In this document: in pieces, positions 45,827 through 56,342 of the stretch
Numbering within the stretch: position 1 is the stretch's first letter
How the letters are laid out: every line of letters begins with the position of its first letter
Origin: Limnanthes douglasii subsp. nivea
Lineage: Eukaryota > Streptophyta > Magnoliopsida > Brassicales > Limnanthaceae
Assembly: GCA_036936605.1 (NCBI GenBank)
Contig: JAUPFV010000002.1
Coordinates: 320,370,893 to 320,434,892, forward strand
Length of the DNA: 64,000 nt
Direction: 5' to 3'
Program-made: the position numbers and the translations under genes
The notes under the pieces: generated by a model
The model's input: only the letters and a program-made list of their open reading frames with translations
What the model was told of the DNA's origin: nothing
The model's database searches: none

Positions 45827-46286
45827 TTTAATAATTCGCTAAAATTATAAGATAATACATTTTTGATAATTTCTTTAGACCACATATAAAATATAAATTA
45901 ATTAATTCTTTATATATAGCATATTACGTGAATGATTTATGAAGGTTTCTTGAAAAATGACTCATTTGTCTTTTGTTAATTGTTGAAATCAATTTCCCCT
46001 TGTTTCTTGTATTTATATAGAAAATATTTTTAATGTCCATAAAGTGATACATTGAATACAAGAAGCATAATAAGGTGGAAGATTAAAGGTTTCTTTCAAA
46101 TTGGGCCCTTCATTTGATATACATGCATTATATACTGTGCAATAATTAAGTGGAAGCTTGAAAGATGTTTGTAAACTAAGTATTTTACCATAAATTAATA
46201 ATTATTAATATATCGATTAATTAATAAATCTTTTAATTAATAAATTTTGGTGGTCTCAAGTGTATTCTTTTATAGAGTTTCTACTC
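45810..46286. mobile_element. pogo/Tc1-mariner-like MITE (477 bp) with TA target duplication
   Basis: The left end is CAGTAGAAACTCGATAAT; the right end, read inverted, is GAGTAGAAACTCTATAA. TA flanks both sides (45808-45809, 46287-46288). Excision restores TGTTAATATTGTTTAG, identical to the start of the 5' LTR at 42957. It encodes nothing recognisable. Confidence 0.88.
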
Positions 46287-46525
46287 TATTGTTTAGAAGT
46301 TGTTCTTCTTTCTATTGGTTTAATTGTTTTGTTTTTCAATTGGCTCTTAGATACCTTATTTTTTTTTAACGCGTTTGTTAGTGGTTTTCTTTTCTTATTT
46401 AAAACATCACTTGTTACCAAATGAAGGTGAACCAGTCTTTTAATCTTCTGTGACTCCTCTGCTCTATTTTCTCTTCAATTTTTAATATTCATTCTTGCCT
46501 TACAGTTCTATCTTCCACACTAACA

Positions 46526-46867
46526 CATACTAATTTGAAGAAGAACGCTTAGAAGCATCAAAAACTCTGGTGCCAACACATTTCCACTTCTAGATTGAAT
46601 GAATGACTCAACCTTGATCGACATTTTTGCATATGTTTTATCCTTCATGACTTCACCATTTATTGAAATTTCGGATATTGATAATCCACTAAGAGCACCA
46701 ATACTAAGGAATAGACCACTAACGATAAAGTTGTCCAGAATCATGAGATTCTTATACAAAATTGGAATAGGTTAACTTTCCTTCTCATCGTGGCGTAGTC
46801 CTCCCTCATCTAAGACGATTGTCTAATGGTGGAAGGACCTGGAAATAATTACAACAGAGAAATATTG
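46526..46867 (-). other. Unassigned spacer with an 80-codon minus-strand frame
   Basis: The minus frame 46759-46520 (MYKNLMILDNFIVSGLFLSI, KTYAKMSIKVESFIQSRSGN) is open but not recognised. Confidence 0.25.
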
Positions 46868-47004
46868 TCTAAGTTCAATGTTTATCCAACATTCTCCCTC
46901 TTAACATTGAACTTGAGTCTCGTCTTCTTAGTTATCGGCTTGATCTTCCTCTTTATCCGAAGAGTTCTTAAAGATATTTTTTGCTCTTTTGCTGCTGCCG
47001 CTGC

Positions 47005-47290
47005 TTCTCTGCTTGAGAAATGGCTGCCTTGCCGTCTGCTTCTCCGTTTGAGAAATGGTTGTCTTGCCGTCTGCTTCTCCGCTTGAGAAATGGCTGCCTT
47101 GCCGTCTGTTTATCTGCTAGAGAAATGGCTGCCTTGCTGTCTGCTTCTCCGCTTGAGAAATGAATGCCTTTCCGTCTCCTTCTCCGCTAGAGAAATGGCT
47201 GCCTTGCCGTCTGTTTCTCCGCTAGAGAAATGGCTGCCCGTCTATTTCTACGCTAGAGAAATGGCTGTCTTGCCGTCTGTTTCTCCGCTA
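47005..47290 (-). repeat. 35-bp minisatellite inside a TRIM interior
   Basis: About eight units of CTTGAGAAATGGCTGCCTTG plus CCGTCTGYTTCTCCG (plus strand). In the other TRIM interiors these two halves occur once each and apart, so the unit arose by fusion and amplification. Confidence 0.85.
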
Positions 47291-47639
47291 TTGCGTTCGA
47301 GTGATCTGCAACATATGCTCTGATACCAAATGAAGGGACTAGGTCCCTCTTAAAAAACAAAAATACAGATACACTCACAGGCAGACAAAAACTTGGAAAT
47401 GATAATTGTCATTTCAAAGATCAATGTACACAGTTCTGTCTCTTATATAGACAAATAACTAACGGTTTGATCTTATCTTATTAAGTGTTTTAATAACTAA
47501 TATAAACACGTGGTCAAGTTCAATGTTTATCCAACATTCTCCCGCTTAACATTGAACTTGACTGTTGTCTTCTTAGTCATCTGTCTGATATTCCTCTTTA
47601 TCTGAAGAGTTCCTGAAGATCTTGTTAGCACTTCCTTTG

Positions 47640-47815
47640 CCGTCTGTTTCTCTGCTTGAGAAATGGCTGTCTTGCCGTCTGTTTCTCCGCTTGAGAAATG
47701 GCTGTCTTGCCGTCTGTTTCTCCGTCTTGAGAAATGGCTGCCTTGCCGTCCGTTTCTCCGCATTGAGAAATGGCTGCCTTACCGTCTGTTTCTCCGCTTG
47801 AGAAATGGCTGCCTT
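47640..47815 (-). repeat. Second block of the 35-bp minisatellite
   Basis: Five units of the same repeat in the next TRIM interior, followed by GAATGTAGGATTGAATCC repeats (47833-47935). Confidence 0.85.
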
Positions 47816-48377
47816 TCCGTTTTCTTCTTTAAGAATGTAGGATTGAATCCATCTGCTTCTTCAGAATGTATCTGCTTCTTTAGAAAGTAGGATTTAATCC
47901 TTCTGCTTCCTTAAAAATGTAGGATTGAATCCTTCTGCTTCTTCGCATTTGCGTTCGAGTGATCTGCAACACAGGCTTTGATATCAAATGTAGGGATAGG
48001 GTCCCTAAAATTAACAAACAATGCAGATAACGTTTACAGACAGCAAGTATGGAAATGATGTAACTTTCATTTCATTTATCAAACATCATTACACTTTCTC
48101 TTATATAGACAAATAACTAACGGTTTGATCTTATCTTACTAACTGACATAATAACTAATATTAACATGTGTCTAAGTTCAATGTTTATCCAACAGAATTG
48201 GACACTACAATCAGCATCAACTCAAAAAAAGAATAGTAACAACAAGAAGCAGTGTTTGGAATTTAACAAAAGAGTAGAGACAACACATGCGTTTAATTTA
48301 ACAGGGAGACATTTAAAAGAAGCGAGATAAGAGGGATAGTGGTCTATTAGATTAGGGCTTGGGTCGTGGCTTTGGGT

Positions 48378-48627
48378 TTGGCCATTAATGACTTGCGCTT
48401 CATCTATTTTGAACTCAAAAGGCTCATATGCATCCTCATGGTCTCATGGTTTTTCTTTATGAATAAACTTCACTTTAACAACAACGCCCTCATTAGGTTT
48501 AGGATAAACTATCTCTTTCTTTCAAAATCTTCTTAATAACATTCTCATCATCATCGGTTACTTTAGCTACAACTTTTCAAGATAGCAAGATTGATTTGAA
48601 GTGTTGAATTTGGTGGAAAGGGTTTAA
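48378..48627 (-). pseudogene. FKBP62/ROF1-like gene relic, downstream exon
   Basis: After a TTGCAG acceptor (48628), the minus strand reads VKPFPPNSTLQINLAILKS. In the next frames follow VTDDDENVIKKILKERDSLS, PNEGVVVKVKFIHKEKP, a stop, and EPFEFKIDEAQVINGQ. This is the end of one FKBP domain and the start of the next, as in plant multidomain FKBPs (peptidyl-prolyl isomerase and Hsp90 co-chaperone). Two frameshifts and stops are present. The preceding exon is at 51112-51245; the TRIM cluster lies between. Confidence 0.72.
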
Positions 48628-48691
48628 CTGCAAGTCTAAATCTTGAGTTAAAGTAACTTGATGTGAAAAAAATATTTTTACATGGTGACTT

Positions 48692-49561
48692 TGTAGGGAT
48701 AAGGTCCCTAAAATAAACACTGCAGATACGCTTTACAAACACAGATATGTATACTGACATAAAATAGTAAGTATGGAAATGATGTAACTGTCATTTTAAA
48801 CATCATTACAGGGCTGTTTTCTTATATAGAAAATACAGACAAATTGTTCGATCTTATCTAAATAACTAACATAATAACACGTGTTCAAGTTCAATGTTTA
48901 TCTAACATTCTCCCCCTTAACATTGAACTTGACTCATGTTTTCTTCGTCATCTCCCTAATCTTCCTCTTTATCCAAAGTTCTTGAAGATATTATTGTCTC
49001 CTCTTTTGTCTCCCTGATATTCCTCTTTATTCGAAGAGTTTGAAGATCTTGTTGTCTCCCACTGTGGCCACTTGTGTAATCTTATTCAGTTGCGTCTGCT
49101 ACTGTGGCCACCTGTGTTATCTTATTTAGTTGCCGTTTCAGCATCTCTAAGCGTGCCTTTTTTACACTATTTTCACCAACCCTACATCTCCCTGAGTGCG
49201 TCTCAAGCCTCTTTTTCCCTCTGCTCGGCTTGAGAAATGGCTACCATGGCGAACACAAGATTCCATTCATCTTGACAGAGCATACGTTGGATATTTGAAC
49301 GGGACTGAGACTCCAATCCCCCTCGATTTGATGACTGCAACTGCCATCGAGTGATCTTCAACACGAGCTCTGATACCAAATGCAGGGAAAAGGTCCCTCA
49401 GAAAAAATAGATTTTAGAAATGATATAACTATTATTTCAAACATTAATGTTTACATTTCTATTTCTTATCGAGAATATACAAACAAACGGTTTGATCTTA
49501 TCTAAATAACTAACATAATAACTGATATTAACACGTGTTTAAGTTCAATGTTTATCCAACA
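48692..49561 (-). mobile_element. TRIM element with both LTRs (870 bp)
   Basis: On the minus strand: 5' LTR 49561-49381, primer site TTTGGTATCAGAGC (49380-49367), an interior of about 470 bp ending TTAAGGGGGAGAA (48920-48908), and 3' LTR 48907-48692. The LTRs differ in length (181 and 216 bp). No target duplication is visible. Confidence 0.85.
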
Positions 49562-49566
49562 TTTTC

Positions 49567-49972
49567 AGTTGTCGTTTCAGCACCTTTAAGCGTGCCTTCT
49601 TGACGCTATCTTCACCAACACTGCATCTCCCTGAGTGCGTCTCTAGCTTCTTTTGCCCTCTACTTCGGCTTGAGAAATAGCTACGACGTTTGTGTCTTCA
49701 ACTTCGATCACTCACCATACTCCTAGCGAACGCAAGATTACCAAATGTACGGATAAATGAAACGAACTACAACATATGGGTTGCCAAGATGAAGATAATA
49801 TTGCTTTCGATAGGAGTATGGTCAGTGATCGAAGTTGAAGACACAAACGTTGGGGTAGCTATTTCTCAAGCCGAAATAGAGGGAAAAAGACGTTTGAGAC
49901 GGACTCATGGAGATGCAGTGTTGGTGAAGATATTGTCAAGAAGGCACGCGTAAAAGTGCTAAATGACAACTG
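49567..49972. repeat. Long inverted repeat: arms about 160 bp, loop 87 bp
   Basis: 49567-49724 (CAGTTGTCGTTTCAGC...CATACTCCT) is the complement of 49812-49972 (AGGAGTATGGTCAGTG...GACAACTG), about 85-90% identical with small gaps. Both arms are TRIM interior sequence. The loop carries ACGAACTACAACATATGGGT, the gag opening. Confidence 0.85.
49690..49953 (+). pseudogene. Copia gag N terminus retained in a TRIM interior
   Basis: NETNYNIWVAKMKIILLSIG then VWSVIEVEDTN is the DUF4219-type start of Copia gag (Y..W..KM...L....W..IE). After about 60 codons the frame enters TRIM interior sequence and ends. This indicates that the TRIM family derives from a Copia element by internal deletion. Confidence 0.65.
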
Positions 49973-50407
49973 AATATGATTACACACGTGGCAATTTTAG
50001 AGAAGCAGACGACAAAGGAAGAGCCAACAAGATCTTCAGGAACTCTTCGGATAAAGAGGAAAATCAGGCAGCCGGAAGATCAGGAAGACGACGAAGAAAA
50101 CAGCAGTCAAGTGTTTATTTTATGGTTTGTCAAGATGAAGATAATCTTTCGTTCGCCATGGTAGCCATTTCTCAAGCCAAAGCAGAGGGCAAAAGAGTCT
50201 TAAGACGCACTCAGGGAGATGCAGTGTTGGTGAAGATAGTGTCAAGAAGGCACGCGTAGAGGTGCGAAATGACAACTGAATAAGATTACACAGATGGCAA
50301 TTTCAGAGAAACAGACGGCAAAGGAAGAGCCAAACTCTTCGGATAAAGAGGAAGATCAGGAAGACGACGAAGAAGACAACAGTTAAGTTCAATGTTAAGA
50401 GGAAAAA

Positions 50408-51058
50408 TGTTGGATAAACATTGAACGTAAACACGTGTTAATATTAGTTATTATGTTAGTTATTTAGATAAGATCAAACCGTTTGTTTGTATCTTCTATA
50501 TAAAAAACAGAACTGTGTACATTGATCTTTGAAATGACAATTATATCATTTCCATACTTGCTGTTTTGTATCTGCTGTTTTTTCTTAGGGACCTTTTCCC
50601 TACATTTGGTATTAGAGCGCGTGTTGGAGATCACTTGATGACAGTTGCAGTCATCAAATCGAGGGCGATTGGAGTCTCAGTCCCGATCAAATATCCAACG
50701 TATGATCTATCAAGATGAAGATAATCTTGCGTTCGCCATGGTAGCCATTTCTCAAGCCGAAGCAGAGGGAAAAGAGGCTTGAGACGCACTCAGGGAGATG
50801 TAGGATTGGTGAAGATAGCGTAAAAACCGCACGCGTACAAGTGCTAAACGACAACTGAATAAAACTACACAGATGACAATTTCGGAGAAGCAAACCAGAA
50901 AGGAAGAGCCAACAAGATCTTCACGAATCTTTGGATAAAGAGAAAGATCAGGCAGACGACGACAAAGACACGAGTTAAAGAGGAGAATGTTGGATAAACA
51001 TTAAACTTAAACACGTGTTAATATCAGTTATTATCTTAAACAAGCGATAAGATAGTGA
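50408..51058 (+). mobile_element. TRIM element, plus strand, 3' LTR truncated
   Basis: 5' LTR 50408-50604, primer site TTTGGTATTAGAGC (50605-50618), a 383-bp interior ending TTAAAGAGGAGAA, then 3' LTR from 50988 cut at about 51058. The region 49973-50407 before it carries another interior copy (50150-50300) ending in its own purine tract, so further units were present. Confidence 0.85.
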
Positions 51059-51111
51059 TATTATAAATTCGACTAGTTTATGACAAATAAAGGTTATAAA
51101 CGAATTCATAC

Positions 51112-51245
51112 CTGTTGTTCACGCCCATAAGCCGGTTTCCTTTTCTCACCGAAATTATATTGTGTTTTCACATAGATCATAACCTTTTTTCATTCTCTTG
51201 ACACCTTTAGCAACAGCAGGACATCCTTCATTGTGAAAACCTAAC
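51112..51245 (-). pseudogene. FKBP62/ROF1-like gene relic, upstream exon
   Basis: The minus strand reads HNEGCPAVAKGVKRMKKGYD and, after a one-base shift, VKTQYNFGEKRKPAYGREQQ, then AG|GTATGA, a good splice donor at 51111-51110. It matches the FKBP region 'CPAL.KAVKTMKKGE...YGFGEKGKP', which in multidomain FKBPs directly precedes the PPN.TL.I.L strand found in the exon at 48378-48627. Confidence 0.72.
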
Positions 51246-51429
51246 GCTAGATGGTCTAAACTTCTTGTCTAGAGGGTGTAGTTGTAAAAGTCTGAATCGG
51301 CCAAGTCATGCTTGAAGGTATTTTATTAACATATACCGTATTTTTATTTTGCAACTTTGAAGTCCTTATTTCTAAACTAAATTTCAAGTTAAAAGAAAAA
51401 GTTAACAAACTTACCTACGTAAAGATGCA

Positions 51430-51896
51430 TCCCACACAGATTTAATACACCAAAACTCTCAGATCCAAACCGTTGGTTATGTTGATTAACAGTGTTAAGT
51501 TTTTTAATATTGCTAATTAACATTATTAGTCTTTTTAATTCTATTAATTACCGTATCAATTCTTTTAATATTACTAATTAACAGTATTAAAAGAATTAAT
51601 ACTGCTAATTTATTAATCTAGTTTTTTAATAGTTTTAATTTTTTTTAAGATATCATATACACCACTTATTTGATTCGTCTCGTAAATATAAATAAAATGT
51701 TGCTTTAAGTTTTATTTTTGGAATTATAAATCAAAAGATACGAGTTTTTTAAAAATAATTATTTTTAAGAAGTTAGTGAATAATATTACAAAGAAGGGTA
51801 TTATTGTATTTTCGTAAGTGTTTGGTACCGATAGATAATCATATTTGGTATCAAATGCTAATTTTAAACTAATATTTGGACTTATATGAGAATCAC
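51430..51896. other. AT-rich spacer with inverted repeats
   Basis: ATTCTTTTAATATTACT and AGTATTAAAAGAAT (about 51556-51600) can pair, next to further TTAATTAAC motifs. Nothing coding. Confidence 0.5.
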
Positions 51897-52085
51897 CCAT
51901 TATTAGTTTGACTATTATTATTATTGTTGTTGCTATTATTATTATTATTATAAAAAGAAATATTTTCAATTTAGTGAGAGAAAGTGGCGTATCGTGAGTA
52001 GTTAATAAAAATAGGAAATAGATTCCTATATTAATCATCGTTTTGGTATCTATAATTATTTCACATTTGAAAAAGGAATCATCAT
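51897..52085 (+). repeat. Single unit of the AT-rich repeat family
   Basis: Carries the ATT tract, TTTTCAATTTAGTGAGAG and GTTTTGGTATCTATAATTA; cut at its right end by Copia sequence. Confidence 0.75.
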
Positions 52086-52149
52086 TTATAAAAACAAGAT
52101 GTTGAAGCAAATTTGACGTGCACAAATTATGAAGAGCATGATTGATGAT

Positions 52150-54480
52150 ATCCGAAACGACTCAAATGAAAAGAAAGTTATGACATTCTTTTGGATGGAG
52201 AGAACTAAGTGTAGAATTACTCTTGGTACTTGGATAATGGAGCAAGCAACCACATGACCGGAGATCGAATTTTTTTTCAGAAATTTGATGAAATATTCCT
52301 ACGAAACATGAAATTGAGAGATCGCTCATTGGTAGTGATCCAAAGAAAATGATCAATCTTGTTTCGGTGCAAGAATGGATATAATCACCCACTTACCAAG
52401 GTATATTAAATTCTCAATTTGAAAAATAATATTATTAGTCTTAGTCAAATGATAGAAGAATAAAGTAGAGGCACTTCATATGTTTAGAAAATTTAAAAAA
52501 CTTGTTGAAAATGGATCTGATTACAAGATAATAATCTTGCGTATTGATCGAGCTGGTGAGTTCTTATATAATATGTTTTCAGATTTTTGCGAAGAGGAAG
52601 GTATCCAACGTCATCTTATCGCACCATACACTCCATAACAGAGTGACGTTGTGGAAGACAAAAATCGCACGGTAATGAATATTGTAAGGAGTCTACTTAA
52701 AAGCATGTTAGTTCTGTCAGTCTTTTTGGTGAGGTTGTACGACATACTATGTTTTTTTAAAATCATTTGCCAACAAAGATTTTAGGAAATCATACCACTT
52801 ATGAAATGTGGTATGGTAAGAAACCCCTTTTTGAGCGTGTGAGTGTTTTTTGGTTATACAACATATGTAAGGATTATAGAACTACATATGAAGAAGCTTG
52901 ATGATAGAAGTCAAAAGATGGTGTACTTTAGCGTAGAAAATGGAACCAAGGCACACAGGTTATATGATCCTAGACGTGAGAAAATTCATGTTAGTAGAGA
53001 TGTTGAATTTGAAGAAATTAAAAATAGGATTGGTTAATCAACGATAATAACAAACATATTAGTACGTAATTTGTAATTTTAGAAAACAATATAGACCATG
53101 AAGGTTTGGGATATATTCATAAATCTACACCAACAAGCCCATGACATCAGTGGTTACACCAGATTATATGAGGAAGTTTCCTAAAATAAAAAACTTATTT
53201 GGTTATACAACAGGTCCACAACAGATGATTGTCCAAACAAATTTTGCTTTCTAACTGAGTGATGCACCCGAAGATGAGTTACGTCCTGACGATCAAGTAT
53301 TACTTGCTGTTGAGGAGCCGAAATATTATAGCGACGACGTAACTAAAAAAAGAATGGTAGTGAGGCTATGAAAAATGAACTTGAGGCCATCGAAATAAAT
53401 AAGACATGGAAACTCACCAACTTACCCTATGGTCAAAAGCCCATAGGTTTATAGTGGGTGTTTAAACTTATAAAGAACAGTGAAGGCAATGTTACCAACC
53501 ACGAAGCACGGCTTGTAGCGAAGGGTTATGTTCAACAACAAGGAGTTGATTTTGATAAAGATTTCACACATGTGGCTAGACTCGATACTGTGAGATTGAT
53601 TCTTGCCCTTGCATCCCAACATGGATGGGAGATTCATCACTTGGATGTAAAATTAGCCTTTTTAAACGGTGATCTCCAAGAAAAACTATTTTTTATCCAT
53701 CCAAAACCTTTCATTATCAAGTAACGAATAACATAAAGTATTCAAGTTGTCAAACGAACTTTATGGTTAACGATAGACACCCAGGGCGTGGAAAATTTGC
53801 CTTTACAAGAGTTTTAAAACTCTTGTAAATGTAAAGTTCTCACAAGAACAAACGATCTATACAAGAAGTAGCGGTACACAAGCTTTGATAGTGGGTCTGT
53901 ATGTTGACGACTTGATTGTCAGCGGTTAAAGTATGAAGGGAATTTAAACATTTAAGAAACAAATTATGGAAGAGTTTGAAATGAGTGATCTCGGATTAGT
54001 CTCTTACTACATTGAGATTGAGGTAGAGTAGAATAAATGTTACATAACACTCATACAAACATACTATGCAAAGAAAATGTTATATCAATTAAAGATGGAA
54101 TTTTACAATCCTACCAAGTATCCCATAGAACCAAAGCTACATAATGGGAAAAACATTAAAGGAAAGCCGGTAGATTCCACTCTGTACAGGCGAATCATCG
54201 GATGTCTAAGGTACGTAATTCATACTCGTCCAAATTTATCATATGTTATTGGACTCATGAGTAGGTACACGCAGAAACATACTACGAGTCAAACACATTC
54301 TTCGCTATGTAAAATGGTCCATAACCTGTGGATTGAAATAAGAAAAATGGAAATGATCAGAAGATCTAGTTGGTTTTACTGATAGTGATTTAGTTGGAGA
54401 CACCGAGAATACAAAAAGAACCGGAGGAATGGTATTTCATCTCAATGGTAATTTGATCACCTAACAAAACTCAAACACAT
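52150..54480 (+). pseudogene. Copia fragment F: protease, integrase, RT, start of RNase H
   Basis: YSWYLDNGASNHMTGD (about 52215) is the protease, with DNG for DTG. The integrase spans 52480-53037 (IDRAGEFLYN, EEEGIQRHLIAPYTP and the VYFSVENGTKAHRLYDPRR-like tail). RT starts MKNELEAIEINKTWKL (53370) and 53458-53721 reads NHEARLVAKGYVQQQGVDFD and HHLDVKLAFLNGDLQEKLF. The catalytic LYVDDLIVSG is near 53898-53927. 54077-54320 has RIIGCLRYVIHTRPNLSYVI. RNase H is cut after GDTENTKRTGGMVFHLNGNL (about 54460). No LTRs found. Many stops. Confidence 0.85.
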
Positions 54481-55233
54481 TTTATTTTAGTATCGAGACC
54501 AACATTTGTTATCAAAGATTTAAGTTTAAAATATGTGTGTTTGTGTATAGTATATATTTATTATATATCTTTGAGTATATTAAAGGGACAATAACTCAAC
54601 ACAAAGCAGGGCACAAGAAGATATAGGTATAAAGGCCTCAAAGGATCATAAGACAGAACATGCCAAAATTGGCAGAGAAAGATCGGAGAAATATAACCTC
54701 AAAGACTTTGGGAACAAATGTAGCAACGTGATAGACGCTGCGAAATATGCATATGTGTAATGGAGGAAAAGTTACAAATGCTAAAGTTATAAACCTTCGA
54801 GAGTGATTCCAGGTTGTGAAATTGAAGAGCGACTTTCCAATGAAATTGAGAGCAATTGTCAATGGTATGTGTTTGGTTTATGAAAATATTGAGGATATCT
54901 CCAACAAGAAGTTTCTCCTTTCCAAAAGATATATGAAGATTTTTACCTTCATGTTGAGGATAATGGGTTTTTCCTCCATGTTGAGGACAATAAAAATGGC
55001 TTTGAGTGCAGACCGTCTAAGAGCCTAACCAAGAGAAGACAAGTGAAAAAAATCTCCATGAACTCTTCTAAAAAAGAGGAAGATCAAGAAGAAAAAAAAA
55101 TAAGAATGTAACATATGTAATGGTTCATATGAAAAAACTGTGCTTAAATAAACCACCACAAAATGAATTATGTGTGCAATTGGATGCAGAAGACGAAGAA
55201 GACAACAATCAAGTTCAAGCTTCATGGGGAGAA
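54481..55233. other. Unassigned, ending in a TRIM-like interior
   Basis: The last part (55180-55233: GAAGACGAAGAAGACAACAA then CATGGGGAGAA) parallels the end of the TRIM interiors at 50370. The rest is not recognised. A 24-bp motif GTGTTTGTGTATA.TATATATTTA occurs at about 54538 and again at 55459. Confidence 0.4.
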
Positions 55234-55440
55234 TGTTAGACTAGCAATCAAGTCCACACAGTTATTTAGTATCTTCTATACAAATACACCGTGTATTGAT
55301 GTTTAAAATGAAATGGGAGAAACATTTCCATAATATACTGTTTTATTTCCACTGTATATCTATGTTTGTAAGAAAATGTTTACTATTTCCACTGTATGTC
55401 TATGTTTGTAAAAAAATGTTTACATCTCTAAAACTATATT
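55234..55440 (+). repeat. Diverged TRIM-like LTR
   Basis: Starts TGTTAGACTAGCAATC after a purine tract and shares GTATCTTCTATA.AAA, GTGTA.TTGAT and ATTTCCATA with the LTR at 50408. It includes a tandem duplication of about 42 bp (55351-55428). The end is uncertain. Confidence 0.5.
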
Positions 55441-55669
55441 AGAGTCTAACGTGATGGTGTTTGTGTATATTATATATTTAGCGTAAATTACAAAAATCAT
55501 AACGCAACAAGATTTGGTAAATATGACAAAGATTTTAATATAAATGGTTGATTGTATACGGTTGGTTTCGTACATTTCGTCCAAGGTCACCATTATATCT
55601 CTCTTACAAACTGTTAAACAATCTTATTTCATGATCGTTCTATTATTATTTATTCTATTATTTGTACAG

Positions 55670-56180
55670 TGGTATTGTTTAGCATCATTGGATGTTGCGG
55701 AAGAGGAAAATGAGGTGAGACGAAATGACATATTTTCGAGTGTTCATCCTATGGGATAACCAAGAGACAAGCTCGAGAGATAGATGTCCAGCTTCTTATA
55801 ATGTGGGATTCTTGTTGCGTCTGTGATCTCTTTGAAATGAGTGTTGAAATAAAAGAAGAGAAACCTTATCCGTTCGCGGAGGATGTTGTCTATAAGCTAG
55901 ATATTTAGGAAAGATTCAACAATCAAGATGGAGTAAGCAAAAGCAAAATTCTAGAGCGACTTAATTCTCATAAACAAAAGTTGACAACCCTTGAGATCAC
56001 AGTCGAATTGATGAACAAATTGGAGAAGACTACAGAGGTACCTGGTACCAACAAAAAGGGGGAAGATTGAATATTATAGTTTCAGTGGCCAGCTAAAAAA
56101 CTCAAGAGTCAATAAGAGAACTGTTTAATAACAAATTGATGAATAAAAGTAAAGACTCTTCGTATCACGACTTTGACCTG
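55670..56180 (+). pseudogene. NETWORKED1-like (actin-binding) C-terminal fragment
   Basis: One frame from about 55760 reads ITKRQAREIDVQLLIMWDSC, PYPFAEDVVYKLDI, a TAG, then VSKSKILERLNSHKQKLTTL and EITVELMNKLEKTTE. A one-base shift gives IEYYSFSGQLKNSR. KILERL.S..QKLT.L.ITV followed by a basic stretch and IEY resembles the C-terminal coiled coil of plant NET1/KIP1-like proteins. The preceding VAEEENEVRRNDIFSSVHPM (55700-55755) may belong to it. Broken by a stop and frameshifts. Identification rests on memory of the family. Confidence 0.45.
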
Positions 56181-56342
56181 GGTGGGAGTACGAGGGGACG
56201 AAAAAATATCGGAACATGAAAAGGGTCGGAGAAATTAAAACTTTAACTAGTTCAGATGGTTGGTTGTATTAGAAATTTGAGAAGAAATTAAATATTTTGA
56301 CAAGTACAAAGGGTTGATTGTATAGAAATATGACAAGGCTTT

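Larger units (their letters stand above)
42957..46525 (+). mobile_element. Copia element E: both LTRs, RT deleted, DNA element in its 3' LTR
   Basis: The 5' LTR 42957-43196 (TGTTAATATTGTTTAGAAG...CACTAATA) and 3' LTR 45802-46525 (less the 477-bp insertion) are about 85-90% similar by eye. A degenerate primer site GGTACCAGAACCC follows at 43202. The AAACAAAGAGGAG purine tract ends at 45801. The interior encodes gag and knuckle pieces, integrase and RNase H, but no RT palm. Confidence 0.85.
46868..48194 (-). mobile_element. TRIM-like tandem: LTR fragment, interior, LTR, interior, LTR
   Basis: Minus-strand LTRs end at 46892 (partial), 47331-47536 and 47989-48194; each runs TGTTGGATAAACATTGAAC...GGGACC..TCCCTACA on that strand. 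Next to 47331 and 47989 lie the primer-site complements GCTCTGATACCAAA and GGCTTTGATATCAAA. The interiors (46893-47330, 47537-47988) are about 440-450 bp and end in purine tracts. The middle LTR is shared by both units. No pol is encoded. Confidence 0.82.

Noticed and set aside
46826..47323. Leu/Arg-rich open frames over the 35-bp repeat
   Set aside because: The repeat unit is not a multiple of three and the frames arise from the minisatellite on the strand opposite the TRIM elements.
47005..47815. CRISPR-like array of 35-bp repeats
   Set aside because: Repeats are contiguous without unique spacers and lie in a plant retroelement.
48195..48691. FKBP fragment captured as the interior of a TRIM element
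   Set aside because: It sits between two minus-strand LTRs, but neither side has a primer site or purine tract, and the matching upstream exon lies beyond the cluster, so a host gene invaded by TRIMs fits better.
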